NCBI RefSeq assembly: GCF_900089605.1
Contig: NZ_LT594324.1
Coordinates: 3,100,001 to 3,164,000 of the forward strand
Length of the DNA stretch: 64,000 bases
Reading direction: 5' to 3'
Source of the DNA: Micromonospora narathiwatensis
GTDB taxonomy: Bacteria > Actinomycetota > Actinomycetes > Mycobacteriales > Micromonosporaceae
A program made the position numbers and the translations under genes. Positions 15,838-24,925 of the stretch are shown one piece after another; position 1 is the first letter of the stretch, and every line of letters starts with the position of its first letter. The notes under the pieces were generated by a model. It worked only from the letters and a program-made list of their open reading frames with translations. It was not told where the DNA came from and searched no databases.

Positions 15838-17000
15838 GCGTACCTCGGCCGGTCCCGGGCCCGGGCCGGATCGAACCGGTCCGGGTCGAACCGCTCCGGC
15901 CGCACCCAGAACTCCCGGTGACGGTGCAGGGTGTACGGCAGGATGACGACGTCGGCGCCGGCCGGCACGTGGTAGCCGCCGACCAGGTCCGCCTCGTGGG
16001 CGATCCGTGGCAGCAGCCACACCGGCGGGTAGAGCCGCATCGCCTCCTCCACCACCATGGTCGCGTAGCGCAGGTGGTGCAGGTCCTCGTAGGTGGGCAG
16101 CCGTCCACCGAGGACCTGGTCCGCCTCCTCCCGTAGCCGCCGCCGGACCTCGGGCTCCCCGTCGATGAGGTACAGGGTCCAGCCGAGGGTGCTGGCGGTG
16201 GTCTCGTGACCGGCCAGCAGCAGCGTGACCAGTTCGTCGCGGAGCCGGTCCCGCGCGACCCGCGGATCCGACTCGCCCCGGGTGGACACGATGAGCCGGG
16301 AGAGCACGTCGTCCTGCCCGGCGGCCTGCCCCTCACGTTCGGCCACCAACTGGTCGACCACCCGCTGCAGTTCCCGCCGGGCGCGGCGGAACCGCAGCTG
16401 GCGCGGCAACGGCAGCCAGGTGGGCACCATCCCGAGCGTGGCGAGCTCGAACATCGCCTGGTCCTGCACGGCCGCGAACTCCGCGCCGATGGACCCGAAG
16501 GCACTCAGGTCGGCGTCGAGCAGGGTCCGACCCAGTACGCCCAGCGTGAGGCCGGTGAACTCGGCGACCACGTCGACCGGGCCGTCGTCGCGCCGCCGGC
16601 GGAGCCGGTCCATCAACCGCTCGGCCTCGGCGGCGATGAGGCCGGCGTGATGCGCCAGCCGTCGCGGGTGGAACGCCGGCTGGATCACCTTGCGCTGCTT
16701 GCGCCACAGCTCACCCTCGCTGGTGAGCAGGCCGTCGCCCAGGGCGCGGCGGGCGTGCACCAGGCCGATGCCCTTGCGGTAGTTGGCGGCGTTGTCGGCC
16801 AGCACGTGCTTGGCGTGGTCCGGATGGTTGAACACGTGGAGGCTCTTGTGCCCCACCGGCAGCCGGACGGCGTCGCCGTAGCGGTCGACCGCGTCCGTGA
16901 TCATGCCCAGCCGGTCGCGCGCCATCACCGCCAGCATCCGCAGCGCGGCGTGCCGGGGCGGTCCGGGCGGTGCCGCGGGTCGTCGGTCCAGCGGGCTCAT
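15630..17000 (-). CDS. Cytochrome P450 (enediyne core tailoring)
   Basis: 456 residues with all P450 landmarks: an I-helix AGHETTAST, the ExxR motif in EEAMRLYPP, the PERFDPDRF region, and the heme loop FGAGPRVCVG with the Cys ligand. The sequence is of the CYP102-like, E-class type typical of enediyne cluster P450s, which are thought to oxidise the polyene or core. It needs external electron donors, none of which are encoded here. The ATG overlaps the flavin reductase stop by 4 bases, making it the last gene of the core operon. Its 3' end overlaps the convergent AraC frame by 208 bases. Confidence 0.92.
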   Translation of the reverse strand: MSPLDRRPAAPPGPPRHAALRMLAVMARDRLGMITDAVDRYGDAVRLPVGHKSLHVFNHPDHAKHVLADNAANYRKGIGLVHARRALGDGLLTSEGELWRKQRKVIQPAFHPRRLAHHAGLIAAEAERLMDRLRRRRDDGPVDVVAEFTGLTLGVLGRTLLDADLSAFGSIGAEFAAVQDQAMFELATLGMVPTWLPLPRQLRFRRARRELQRVVDQLVAEREGQAAGQDDVLSRLIVSTRGESDPRVARDRLRDELVTLLLAGHETTASTLGWTLYLIDGEPEVRRRLREEADQVLGGRLPTYEDLHHLRYATMVVEEAMRLYPPVWLLPRIAHEADLVGGYHVPAGADVVILPYTLHRHREFWVRPERFDPDRFDPARARDRPRYAYIPFGAGPRVCVGSNLGLMEAVFVLAMIAREFRLSTPRRHRVVPEPMLSLRIRGGLPMLVRTVDPAAG

Positions 17001-17548
17001 GTCGGCACCTCCCGGTCGGGGCCGGTCGTGCCCAGCCGTCCGTTGTGGAACAGCAGGGCCTGATCCGTGGCAGGCTGCGTGTAGGAGAGCAGCCGGCCGA
17101 CGACGATCGTGTGGTCGCCGCCGTCGTACCGCCGCCACAGCTCGCACTCGAACCACGCGAGCGCGTCCGCGATCATCGGCGCGCCGGTACGCTCCCCGGG
17201 CACCGCGGCGATGCCCGTGAACTCTCCGGGGCCCACCGGCCGGCGGGAGTCGGCGAAGTACCGGGCCACCTCGGCGTGGCCGGCGGCGAGCACCGAGATG
17301 CCGAAGACCGGGGCGGCGTCGAGGCAGGTGTGCATGACGGTGCTCTTGTCGACGCAGACGAGCACGAGCGGCGGATCGAGCGAGACGGAGGTGAACGAGT
17401 TCGCCGTCATCCCGTGCGGCTGCTCGCCGCCGACGGTCACCACCGTCACGCCCGTGGCGAAGGTGCCGAACGCCCGCCGCAGCACACGACGTTCGGCCGG
17501 ATGCCGGCCCGTCGGCGAATCGGGCCGACCACCGTGCGCCGCGGTCAT
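16997..17548 (-). CDS. NAD(P)H:flavin reductase (SgcE6-like)
   Basis: 183 residues, HpaC/SgcE6 family: RRAFGTFATGVTVVTV at the N-terminus, MTANSFTSVSLDPPLVLVCV and FGISVLA in the middle, and an HTIVVGRLL strand near the end. SgcE6 from the C-1027 pathway supplies reduced flavin to the two-component hydroxylase SgcC. This one could serve the HpaB-type hydroxylase at 35991 and the FMN oxygenase at 7422. It sits between the TE and P450 genes with 4-base overlaps on both sides, so it is made together with PksE. Confidence 0.92.
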   Translation of the reverse strand: MTAAHGGRPDSPTGRHPAERRVLRRAFGTFATGVTVVTVGGEQPHGMTANSFTSVSLDPPLVLVCVDKSTVMHTCLDAAPVFGISVLAAGHAEVARYFADSRRPVGPGEFTGIAAVPGERTGAPMIADALAWFECELWRRYDGGDHTIVVGRLLSYTQPATDQALLFHNGRLGTTGPDREVPT

Positions 17549-17985
17549 GACCCGTCCGTTCGCGCGAACGGCGCCAACGCCTGGGCCAGCGCGTCCGGTA
17601 CCCGGGTGGGCGCGGTCCGGGTGTTCGGCCCCCGCATGCAGGCCACCCGCTGCCTGCCCCGGGCGACGAGCGTCTCGGCGCCCGGCCCGTCGAGGCGCAC
17701 GTAGTCGAAGCCGAACTCCACCTGGGTCTGCGCCAGGTCGACGAGCCGCATCCGCACGGACAACTCGTCGAAGGCGGTCAACTCGGCGAAGAACTCACAG
17801 TCGACCCGGAGCGTGAACAGTTTGAGATCCGCGCGCAGCTCGTCGAGCACCCGCGGCGCCCGCTCCTTCAGGAACAGCTCGCGGCACCGGCCCTGCCAGC
17901 GCAGATAGTTGACGTAGTAGACGTTCCCGACAAGGTTGGTCTCCTCGAACCCGACCACGTGCCGGTACTCGAAATACCGGGACAT
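17545..17985 (-). CDS. Enediyne hot-dog thioesterase (TEBC/E10/CalE7 type)
   Basis: 146 residues, single 4HBT hot-dog domain. The opening RHVVGFEETNLVGNVYYVNYLRWQGRCRE is spread over the first strand and helix, and the FLKERAP segment is typical of enediyne thioesterases. These release the polyene from the PksE acyl carrier domain; they lack the usual acidic catalytic residue of other hot-dog enzymes and work through an Arg/Asn/Tyr set. The ATG overlaps the pksE stop by one base (TGATG), with GGAGG seven bases upstream. PksE and TE must be made in step, which this arrangement ensures. Confidence 0.95.
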   Translation of the reverse strand: MSRYFEYRHVVGFEETNLVGNVYYVNYLRWQGRCRELFLKERAPRVLDELRADLKLFTLRVDCEFFAELTAFDELSVRMRLVDLAQTQVEFGFDYVRLDGPGAETLVARGRQRVACMRGPNTRTAPTRVPDALAQALAPFARTDGS

Positions 17986-20900
17986 CACCGGTCCTCCCTG
18001 ATCAGCAGGCCGAACACCACCGGCTCCGGGTGGTCGCGCAGCGCCGTGACGAAGGTCGCGACGGTGTTCGGCCCGGCGGTGAGGAGCACCCAGCCGGGGC
18101 GCTCGACCGGTCGTACGGTGAGGCCCCCGGCGGCCAGCGGCTCCCCCGCCTTCTGCAGGCACTCCATGGCCACCCAGACGCGGGTGCCCGCCGTGTCGCG
18201 GTCCTCGCCCCCGTCCCCGCCGGCGAGCACGGGCAGCAACTCCGCGTACGCGCCGAGCAGACCGCGCCACTCGGCCGGTGACCGGGGCACGACCGTCTCG
18301 ACGTCGCAGGCGGTCGCCGCCGACGCGACGGCGCACACCGTCACCCCGGCCCCGTGGGCGAACGACACCTCCTGGCCGCCGTCGATCTCCGGCCGGCCGT
18401 CCGCCCGGTAGCGCACCGGCCGCGTCCGGCCGGTGGCGCGCGCCAGCGCCCGGGCCGACCGGGACCGGCGTACCGCCCGGACGTCGCCGTCGGCGTCGTC
18501 GGCGCCGTCCGGCTCGACCCCGACCGCGATCTCGGCCCCGGTCAACTCCTCGACGGAGCGTTGCAGGAACGGCCCCAGCAGCGGCGCGACCCACGGTCCC
18601 CGCCCGTCGTTGCGGCGCACGGCCCGCAGGTTCAGCCCCTCCCAGCGCTCGACCACGTCCCCGTCGCCGGAGCGCAGCACCACGTCGTAGACGTAGCTGT
18701 CACCGTCCCGCGACCGCTCTACGGCGCAGTACCGGAACCGTCCCGGCCGGACCGGGCCACCCGACGTGCGGATCCGCTCGACGCTCACCGGCAGCAGGGT
18801 CGCGTTCGGGACGCAGACCTGGTTGCCGTGCATGAGCGCGTCCCGGATCCCCGGGTCGCCGAGCACCAGCGTGCCCGGGTGGAAGGGCGCGAACCAGTCG
18901 TGCTCCTCCAGCACCAGGTCGGCGTCGACCTCGCGGGCCGCGGCGTGGTGGTAGCGCAGCAGGCGCTGGAACCGCCGGCCCTGGAACAGCAGATCGCCGT
19001 AGAGGTCCGCCGCCGGCCGCAGCGGCACGTCCGGCAGGTCCGCCGGCACCGGCAGCGGCGGACCGTCGGGTACGGGCTGCCCGTCGTAACGCAGCCGGGC
19101 GCGGAAGTGCTCGGCGGCGAACCGGGTCTCGCTGCTGTGGATGGCCACCCGCACCGTGTGGGTGTCCGTGGCCACCGCGGCGATCCGGATGCGGGTCGTG
19201 CCGTCGGGCGGTACGACGATCGGCCGCAGGAACCGCGCCTCCTCGATGGCCGGGGCGGACGATCGGCCGGTGAGCGCCGACGCCACCTGGGCCATCGCCT
19301 CCATCCCGAGCACGGCGGGGAAGAGCAGGTTGCCGTCGAGATGGTGGTCGGGGAGATAGTGGTCGGCACCCGCGCTCAGGTCGACCTCCGTCACCAGCTC
19401 GACCCGGGGGTAGTGCACGAGCGGCCGTTCCAGGAACCGCAGGAGCGGCAGCTCCACCGGCTCGTAGCGCACCGTGTCGATGCCGGAGGTGCGTCCGCTG
19501 ATCACGACCACGGGTGGCACGGCCGGATCCCCGAGCAGTCGCCTGAGCAGTTCCACCCCCTGGGCGGGGGTGATCGGCGTGACGCCCTCCCGGGCCAGGC
19601 TCTCCACGACGGACAGCCGTTCGCCCATGCCCACGCCGGACCACACCGACCACTCGAGGCAGACCGCGCGGCAGCCCGGGTGCTCGTCGCCGACCGCCCG
19701 GGTCAGGTCGGCCAGCCATTCGTTGGCGGTCGCGTAGTGCGCCTCGCCCCGGAGCCCGGCACGGCCGATGATGCTGCCGAGCGTGACCAGCAGCTTCAGG
19801 CCGCCCGGCCCGACCGCGTCCAGCACGGCCCGCAGGCCGCCGACCTTGCTGGCGAAGGCACGCCGCACCGCCTCGACGTCGAGGTTGCCCAGGGCGGCCG
19901 GCTCGTTGGTGCCCGCCCCGTGCAGGACGGCGGTCACCGGGCCGAGCACCCGGGCGACCTCCTCAACGGCCGTACGGACCCGTGCCGGGTCGGTGACGTC
20001 GGCGCGGACGTAGTGCGCCACGACACCGTGGTGCGCCATCCGTTCCAGGTTCGCCGCCAGCTCGGCGTCCGTCGCCGGGTCGGACCGGCCGAGGAGGGCG
20101 AGCCGGGCGCCGGTGTCCACGGCCACGGTGAACGCGCACTCCGCCGTGATTCCCTTGCCGCCGCCGGTGACCAGCAGCACGTCCGATCCGTCCAGGGGTT
20201 GCCGGGAGTGTTCGGGGCGCGCGGGCATGGCCCGCAGCGTGGGCAGCCGCCGCACGCCGTCGCCGTCGTAGTGCGCCTCGACGTAGTGGCCGGTGCCGCG
20301 TACCTCCCCGACGACCTGCTCGATCGCGTCGGCTGTCGACGCGACGTGGACGATCGTGACGCGCAGGCGCGGCGCCTCCAGCCGTAGCGTCTTCGCCAGG
20401 CCGGCGGCTCCACGATCGTGCTGCACGAGCACGAACCGGTCGACCGGGTCACCGGCAGCCAGCGCCGCCTGGGCGCCGTGCAGCGCGAGTTCCAGGTCGG
20501 ACTCCGCGCAGCCGGGCGGCAGGCAGACCAGCACCCCGGACCCGACGTCGGCGTCCGCCAGCCGGCGGGCCAGGGTCGCCGCGAACGGATGGTCCGCCGG
20601 GGCGTACAGCCGCCAGCCGCCCGGACCGAGCGGCTCGACCGGGGCCGGTGGCGGGGCCGGGTCGAGGTCGACCGTCCAGGCGCGGGCCCAGGTCTCCGCG
20701 CCGACGACGGGCGGGTCCGACTCCGGGGCGTCCGCCGCGCCGGTGGCCCGCAGTTCCTCCAGCGTGCCGGCGAGTTCCCGGACCGAGGCGGTCGCGAAGT
20801 TCATCGGCGTACGCACCGCCGACACGCCCAGTCGCTCGGCCGCCTCGTTGACGATCTGTCCGACGGTGATGGAGCTCAGGTGCAGCTCGTCCAGGAGGCG

Positions 20901-23795
20901 GCTGTCCGGGCGTACCATCTCCAGCGGCAGCTCCGCGCGGCTGGCGGCCATGCGTCGCAGCAGGTCGACGGCCTCCTCCCCGGGTTCGCCGCCGGTGTCC
21001 GCCGGTGCCGGGTCCGCCGGCCAGGCCGGGCCGTCCGCCACGGCGACGGCGGCGCCCTGCCCGCCGGCGACGTCGGCGACGGGTGCGGCCTCGCAGGGGT
21101 TGGCCAGCACCGCCGGCGGCGCGGCGAGGTCGATCGGCCGGGCCAGGCGGTCCTCGAACAACGCCTCGGGGATCTCGGCGGCCCCTCGGGTGTACGCCAT
21201 CGCGACCACGCGCAGCAGGCTCGCGATCGACTCGTCGTCGGTGTCGAGCGAGACGGCCGGTACGTCGGTCGCGTCGGCGGCGAGACGGGACAGCACCCGG
21301 CCGGGGCCGACCTCCACGAACAGGTCGACCTCCTCGGCCGCGACGGCGGCGGCCTGGGTGAACAGCACCGGTGCGGTGATCTGCCGGTGCAGCAGCGAGA
21401 GCACGTCGGTCTCGTCCGGCAGCGGTTCGCCGGTCACCGTGGAGACGACGCGGCGGCCGACGGCGGCGAGGTCGACGCCCACCAACGTGGCGGCGAACGC
21501 GTCGGCGGCCGGCGCCACCAGCGGTGAGTGGAACGCGTGCGAGACGGCCAGCGGGACGGCGGTGACACCGTCGGCGGCGGCTCGCCGGCACACCTCGTGC
21601 ACCGCGGCGACCTCGCCGGAGACCACCGTCTGTCCGGGACCGTTGTATCCGCTGACGACGACCGGGAGCCCGTCGACGTACCGACCGACGGTCGACGGCG
21701 GGGCGCCGATTCCCGCCATGGTTCCCGAGGCGCTGTGCTGTGCCATGGCCTCGCCCCGCGACGTGGCCAGCCGCAGCAGGGTCGCCTCGTCCATCACGCC
21801 GGCCCAGTGCAGGGCGGTCAGCTCGCCGAGGCTGTGCCCGACGGCAACGGTGGCGTCGACGCCGAGCAGCGCCAGCGCGGACAGGCCGGCGGCGGACCCG
21901 GCGACGATCCGGGGCTGCGCGACCTCGGTGGCGACCGCGTCGCCGGCGGCCGGCAGCGCCGCGAGCCGGTACACGGAGTCCACGACCGGGAACCTGCGTC
22001 GCAGCGCCCCACCGCCGACGCCGCGGCCGGATCCCTGCCCCGGGAAGAGGTAGCCGATGCGGCCCCGGCCGGCGACCCGGCCCAGGAACACCTGGTCCTC
22101 GCCCGAGGCCAGGGTCTCCTGGCCCGCGTCGATGGCGTCGACGATCCGGCGGAGCTGGCGTTCGGCGTCCTCCGGGTTCAGCACCACGGCGGCGGCCCGG
22201 TACGGCAGGTCGCGCAGCTCGCCGCGCAGTGCCACGGCGAGGTCGGTGAGCTGGGCGTACGAGGCGGCGCCGGCGAAGGCGGCGAGCTGTTCCGCCCGCT
22301 CCCGCAGCGCCGTCCAGGACATGCCGTCCAGCACGAGCAGTTCGGCGTCCTGCATCCCGGCGGCCAGCGTCGCGGTCCGCGCGTCGAGCCGGCGCGGACG
22401 TCGGCTCCGCTGGTTCTCCACCACGACGTGGGTGTTGATCCCACCGAAGCCCATGGCGGTGACCCCGGCCCGCAGCGCGGCGTCGGCCGGCCACGGTTCG
22501 GCGCCGGAGAGCACCCGCAGGGTACGGTCGGCGCCGGTGAGCAGCTCGTGCGGCTCGGGGCAGCCGAGCGCCGGGGGCAGCACCTCGTGGTGCACCGCCA
22601 TGACCGCCTTGATCAGTCCGGCGATCCCCGCCGCCGCCTTGGTGTGCCCGATCATGGCCTTGATCGAACTGATCACGGCCGGTGCCGCGGCGGCGTCGGC
22701 CGTCCGCCGGGCCTGGGACAACGCCGACAGCTCCGTGGTGTCGCCCACCTTCGTCCCGGTGCCGTGCCCCTCGAACAGCGCGACCGTCTCCAGCCCGAAC
22801 CCGGCCCGCGCGTACGCCCGCTGCAACGCCAGCCGGTAGCCGCCGACCTCCGGCCGGGTGATGCCGCCCCGACCGTCCGAGGAGACGCCCCAACCGGCCA
22901 CGGTGGCGTAGATCCGGTGTCCGGCCCGCCGCGCGTCCGGCTCGCGCATCAGCACGACCATGCCGCAGCCCTCGCCCGGCCAGAACCCGTTCGAACCGCG
23001 GTCGTACACCCGCATCTCGCCGGTGGCCAGCGCCCCCGTCTTCGCGAAGCCGATGATCTCGAAGGGGTCGATCGAGAGGTCGACCCCGCCGGCGACGACC
23101 ACGTCGACGTCGCCGTCGACGAGTGACCGGCAGGCGGTGGTCACGGACAGCAGCGACGACGAGCAGGCGCCGTCGACGGTGTATCCGCCGCCCTTGAGGT
23201 CGAAGTGGTTGCAGATGCGGCCGGCGATGGTGTTCGACAGGGCTCCGGCGAGGGTGTCCTCGTCGATCGGCGGGAAGGGCCGCTTGTAGTCGGCCTCCAC
23301 GCGGTCGAGGAGTTCCCGCACCCGCCGCTCGTCCCAGTCCAGGTCGGACAGGGCGGACGCGAGCACGCGACGGACGTACGGCCAGCGCAGCCGGAGCTGG
23401 TTGGCGCGGGAGAACTCGCCGGTGAGGCTGTTGCCGACGATCACGCCGGTCCGCTCGGCCGGCAGGCCCGCGCCCATCGGGAACCCGGCGTCGGCCAGGG
23501 CCGCGGCGGCGACGTCCAGGGCCAGCCAGTGCGTCAGGTCGGTGGAGCGGTACGTGCTGCCGGCCACCCTGAAGGCGAGCCGGTCGAACTCCCAGTCCTG
23601 CAACACGGCGGCGTTGCGGGCGTAGAAGCGGTCCGGCGCGGCGGGGTCGGCCGACCAGTAGTCGGCGAGCCGCATCCGGGCGTCTGGCAGCCGGCGGAAG
23701 GCACGTCGGCCGGCGACGGCGTTCTCCCACAGTTCCCTGGGCGACGCCGCGTCCGGATATCTGCATGCCATGCCGACGATGGCGATCCTCGTCAT
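17985..23795 (-). CDS. pksE: Enediyne iterative type I polyketide synthase (KS-AT-ACP-KR-DH-PPTase)
   Basis: 1,936 residues, the normal PksE size and domain order. KS: Cys211 in DGACSSS, His344 in EGHGTG, His384 in GHTKAA. AT: Ser655 in GHSLGE with HAFHS, predicting malonyl-CoA. ACP: around residue 973 in DELHLSSI, with the Ppant serine in the HLSS unique to this family. KR: TGGGKG near 1240. DH: HHLDGNLLFP near 1500. The final ~190 residues are a built-in phosphopantetheinyl transferase (CDVE, WVAMECLQK). The enzyme builds the linear C15-type polyene that is the enediyne precursor. The ATG at 23795 has a weak GGAG; the next gene (TE) overlaps by one base. All catalytic residues I can locate are intact, so the enzyme should be active. 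Confidence 0.97.
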   Translation of the reverse strand: MTRIAIVGMACRYPDAASPRELWENAVAGRRAFRRLPDARMRLADYWSADPAAPDRFYARNAAVLQDWEFDRLAFRVAGSTYRSTDLTHWLALDVAAAALADAGFPMGAGLPAERTGVIVGNSLTGEFSRANQLRLRWPYVRRVLASALSDLDWDERRVRELLDRVEADYKRPFPPIDEDTLAGALSNTIAGRICNHFDLKGGGYTVDGACSSSLLSVTTACRSLVDGDVDVVVAGGVDLSIDPFEIIGFAKTGALATGEMRVYDRGSNGFWPGEGCGMVVLMREPDARRAGHRIYATVAGWGVSSDGRGGITRPEVGGYRLALQRAYARAGFGLETVALFEGHGTGTKVGDTTELSALSQARRTADAAAAPAVISSIKAMIGHTKAAAGIAGLIKAVMAVHHEVLPPALGCPEPHELLTGADRTLRVLSGAEPWPADAALRAGVTAMGFGGINTHVVVENQRSRRPRRLDARTATLAAGMQDAELLVLDGMSWTALRERAEQLAAFAGAASYAQLTDLAVALRGELRDLPYRAAAVVLNPEDAERQLRRIVDAIDAGQETLASGEDQVFLGRVAGRGRIGYLFPGQGSGRGVGGGALRRRFPVVDSVYRLAALPAAGDAVATEVAQPRIVAGSAAGLSALALLGVDATVAVGHSLGELTALHWAGVMDEATLLRLATSRGEAMAQHSASGTMAGIGAPPSTVGRYVDGLPVVVSGYNGPGQTVVSGEVAAVHEVCRRAAADGVTAVPLAVSHAFHSPLVAPAADAFAATLVGVDLAAVGRRVVSTVTGEPLPDETDVLSLLHRQITAPVLFTQAAAVAAEEVDLFVEVGPGRVLSRLAADATDVPAVSLDTDDESIASLLRVVAMAYTRGAAEIPEALFEDRLARPIDLAAPPAVLANPCEAAPVADVAGGQGAAVAVADGPAWPADPAPADTGGEPGEEAVDLLRRMAASRAELPLEMVRPDSRLLDELHLSSITVGQIVNEAAERLGVSAVRTPMNFATASVRELAGTLEELRATGAADAPESDPPVVGAETWARAWTVDLDPAPPPAPVEPLGPGGWRLYAPADHPFAATLARRLADADVGSGVLVCLPPGCAESDLELALHGAQAALAAGDPVDRFVLVQHDRGAAGLAKTLRLEAPRLRVTIVHVASTADAIEQVVGEVRGTGHYVEAHYDGDGVRRLPTLRAMPARPEHSRQPLDGSDVLLVTGGGKGITAECAFTVAVDTGARLALLGRSDPATDAELAANLERMAHHGVVAHYVRADVTDPARVRTAVEEVARVLGPVTAVLHGAGTNEPAALGNLDVEAVRRAFASKVGGLRAVLDAVGPGGLKLLVTLGSIIGRAGLRGEAHYATANEWLADLTRAVGDEHPGCRAVCLEWSVWSGVGMGERLSVVESLAREGVTPITPAQGVELLRRLLGDPAVPPVVVISGRTSGIDTVRYEPVELPLLRFLERPLVHYPRVELVTEVDLSAGADHYLPDHHLDGNLLFPAVLGMEAMAQVASALTGRSSAPAIEEARFLRPIVVPPDGTTRIRIAAVATDTHTVRVAIHSSETRFAAEHFRARLRYDGQPVPDGPPLPVPADLPDVPLRPAADLYGDLLFQGRRFQRLLRYHHAAAREVDADLVLEEHDWFAPFHPGTLVLGDPGIRDALMHGNQVCVPNATLLPVSVERIRTSGGPVRPGRFRYCAVERSRDGDSYVYDVVLRSGDGDVVERWEGLNLRAVRRNDGRGPWVAPLLGPFLQRSVEELTGAEIAVGVEPDGADDADGDVRAVRRSRSARALARATGRTRPVRYRADGRPEIDGGQEVSFAHGAGVTVCAVASAATACDVETVVPRSPAEWRGLLGAYAELLPVLAGGDGGEDRDTAGTRVWVAMECLQKAGEPLAAGGLTVRPVERPGWVLLTAGPNTVATFVTALRDHPEPVVFGLLIREDR

Positions 23796-23837
23796 GTTGG
23801 GCGAATCTCCGATCTGGTCGCGGTTGCGACCGCTGTG

Positions 23838-24824
23838 CTAGCGGCTGTCCGAGGCGCGGTCCTGCCCGCCGACGGCGACGTGGTCCCGGATCCAGTTCCG
23901 CCAGATCTCGTACGTCGGCGGCTCGCCGGGAAGCGACAGTCCCGGCCGGACCCGGTCGGTGATCGCCGCCGCGTCGACCGGCGACCGGCCGCAGAACAGG
24001 CGGGTGGCCGCCGCCACGTGCGGCACCACGAGCCCGGCGCGTACCCGGGCCGCGGCGGCGAACGCCGAACCCTGCGCCAGATGGGCGCGGTAGGCGCCCG
24101 CGCGGCGCCACAGCTCACGCAACTCGGTCTCGTCGGCGCCGCCGGCGTAGGTGGCGGCGAGCCCGACGCCGCTGTACAGGTCGGCCCGGCGGGACTCGGC
24201 GAACGCCTCGATGAGGCGGCTGACCTGGAGCACGTCGGCGCCGCCGACGAACCACAGGGCGCGGCCGATCCCCTGGTCGATGACCCGGGGGGCGTAGCCG
24301 CTGTCGTCGTCGACCGGCCAGGGGAACCGCTCGTGCCGGAACTGCTCGATCACGTACTTGTGCGTGTGGAAGTACGCCTGGTGGAAGCCGTACCCGTCGA
24401 GCACGAGCCACCGCAGCAGCGGGTCCGGGGCGTGCAGCCGGGACCACCGGAACCGGGGCAGCCGGGCCATCGCCCAGCCGACCCCGACGTAGGCCATGTA
24501 GATGTGTGGGTTGCCGGGACCGTCGAGGAACCGGGCCACCCGGTCGCCGCCGAAGGGCATGGCGTCGCGGATGGCCAGCCCCATCGCCGCGCCCTCGTAG
24601 GCGAAGCCACGGAAGCGCGTCGGCACCCGCTCCAGCGCCGGTTCGATGTCGACGACCCGGCTCGCCTCGGCGGCCTCGCCGTACCCCTCCAGGAAGGTCC
24701 GGCCGATCGTCTCCAGGAGGTGCCGCCCCTCCGGGGACTTGGTGTGGAAGCCCCGCACGCTCACCTGCGTCTCGCGTATGTCCGGCGTCAGGACGCTGCG
24801 ACGCAACGAACCGATGAAACCCAC
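23838..24824 (-). CDS. DUF1702 (UnbL-type) enediyne protein, copy 2
   Basis: 328 residues from a GTG at 24824 with GAGGGG upstream. It begins GFIGSLRRSVLTPD, and shares with the adjacent copy GFAYEGAAMGLAIRDAM, VGVGWAMARLP, a DGYGFHQAYF block and GIGRALWFVGG. DUF1702 proteins (UnbL) belong to the conserved enediyne PKS cassette; their biochemical role is unknown, though a role in converting the PKS product to the core is assumed from their universal presence. It lies 42 bases upstream of pksE in the same direction. Confidence 0.9.
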   Translation of the reverse strand: MGFIGSLRRSVLTPDIRETQVSVRGFHTKSPEGRHLLETIGRTFLEGYGEAAEASRVVDIEPALERVPTRFRGFAYEGAAMGLAIRDAMPFGGDRVARFLDGPGNPHIYMAYVGVGWAMARLPRFRWSRLHAPDPLLRWLVLDGYGFHQAYFHTHKYVIEQFRHERFPWPVDDDSGYAPRVIDQGIGRALWFVGGADVLQVSRLIEAFAESRRADLYSGVGLAATYAGGADETELRELWRRAGAYRAHLAQGSAFAAAARVRAGLVVPHVAAATRLFCGRSPVDAAAITDRVRPGLSLPGEPPTYEIWRNWIRDHVAVGGQDRASDSR

Positions 24825-24925
24825 AGTTACCCCTCAGGTGGTCAGCGTCGACCGGACGGACCGGGTCCGACCGGTCCGCCTGCGGCGACGTGGGTGGCGG
24901 CGGGGCGGTCGCCCGCCGGGGATGC

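Noticed and set aside
18354-20387. Very long plus-strand frame opposite pksE
   Set aside because: GC-driven antisense shadow; the minus strand carries intact PksE domains.
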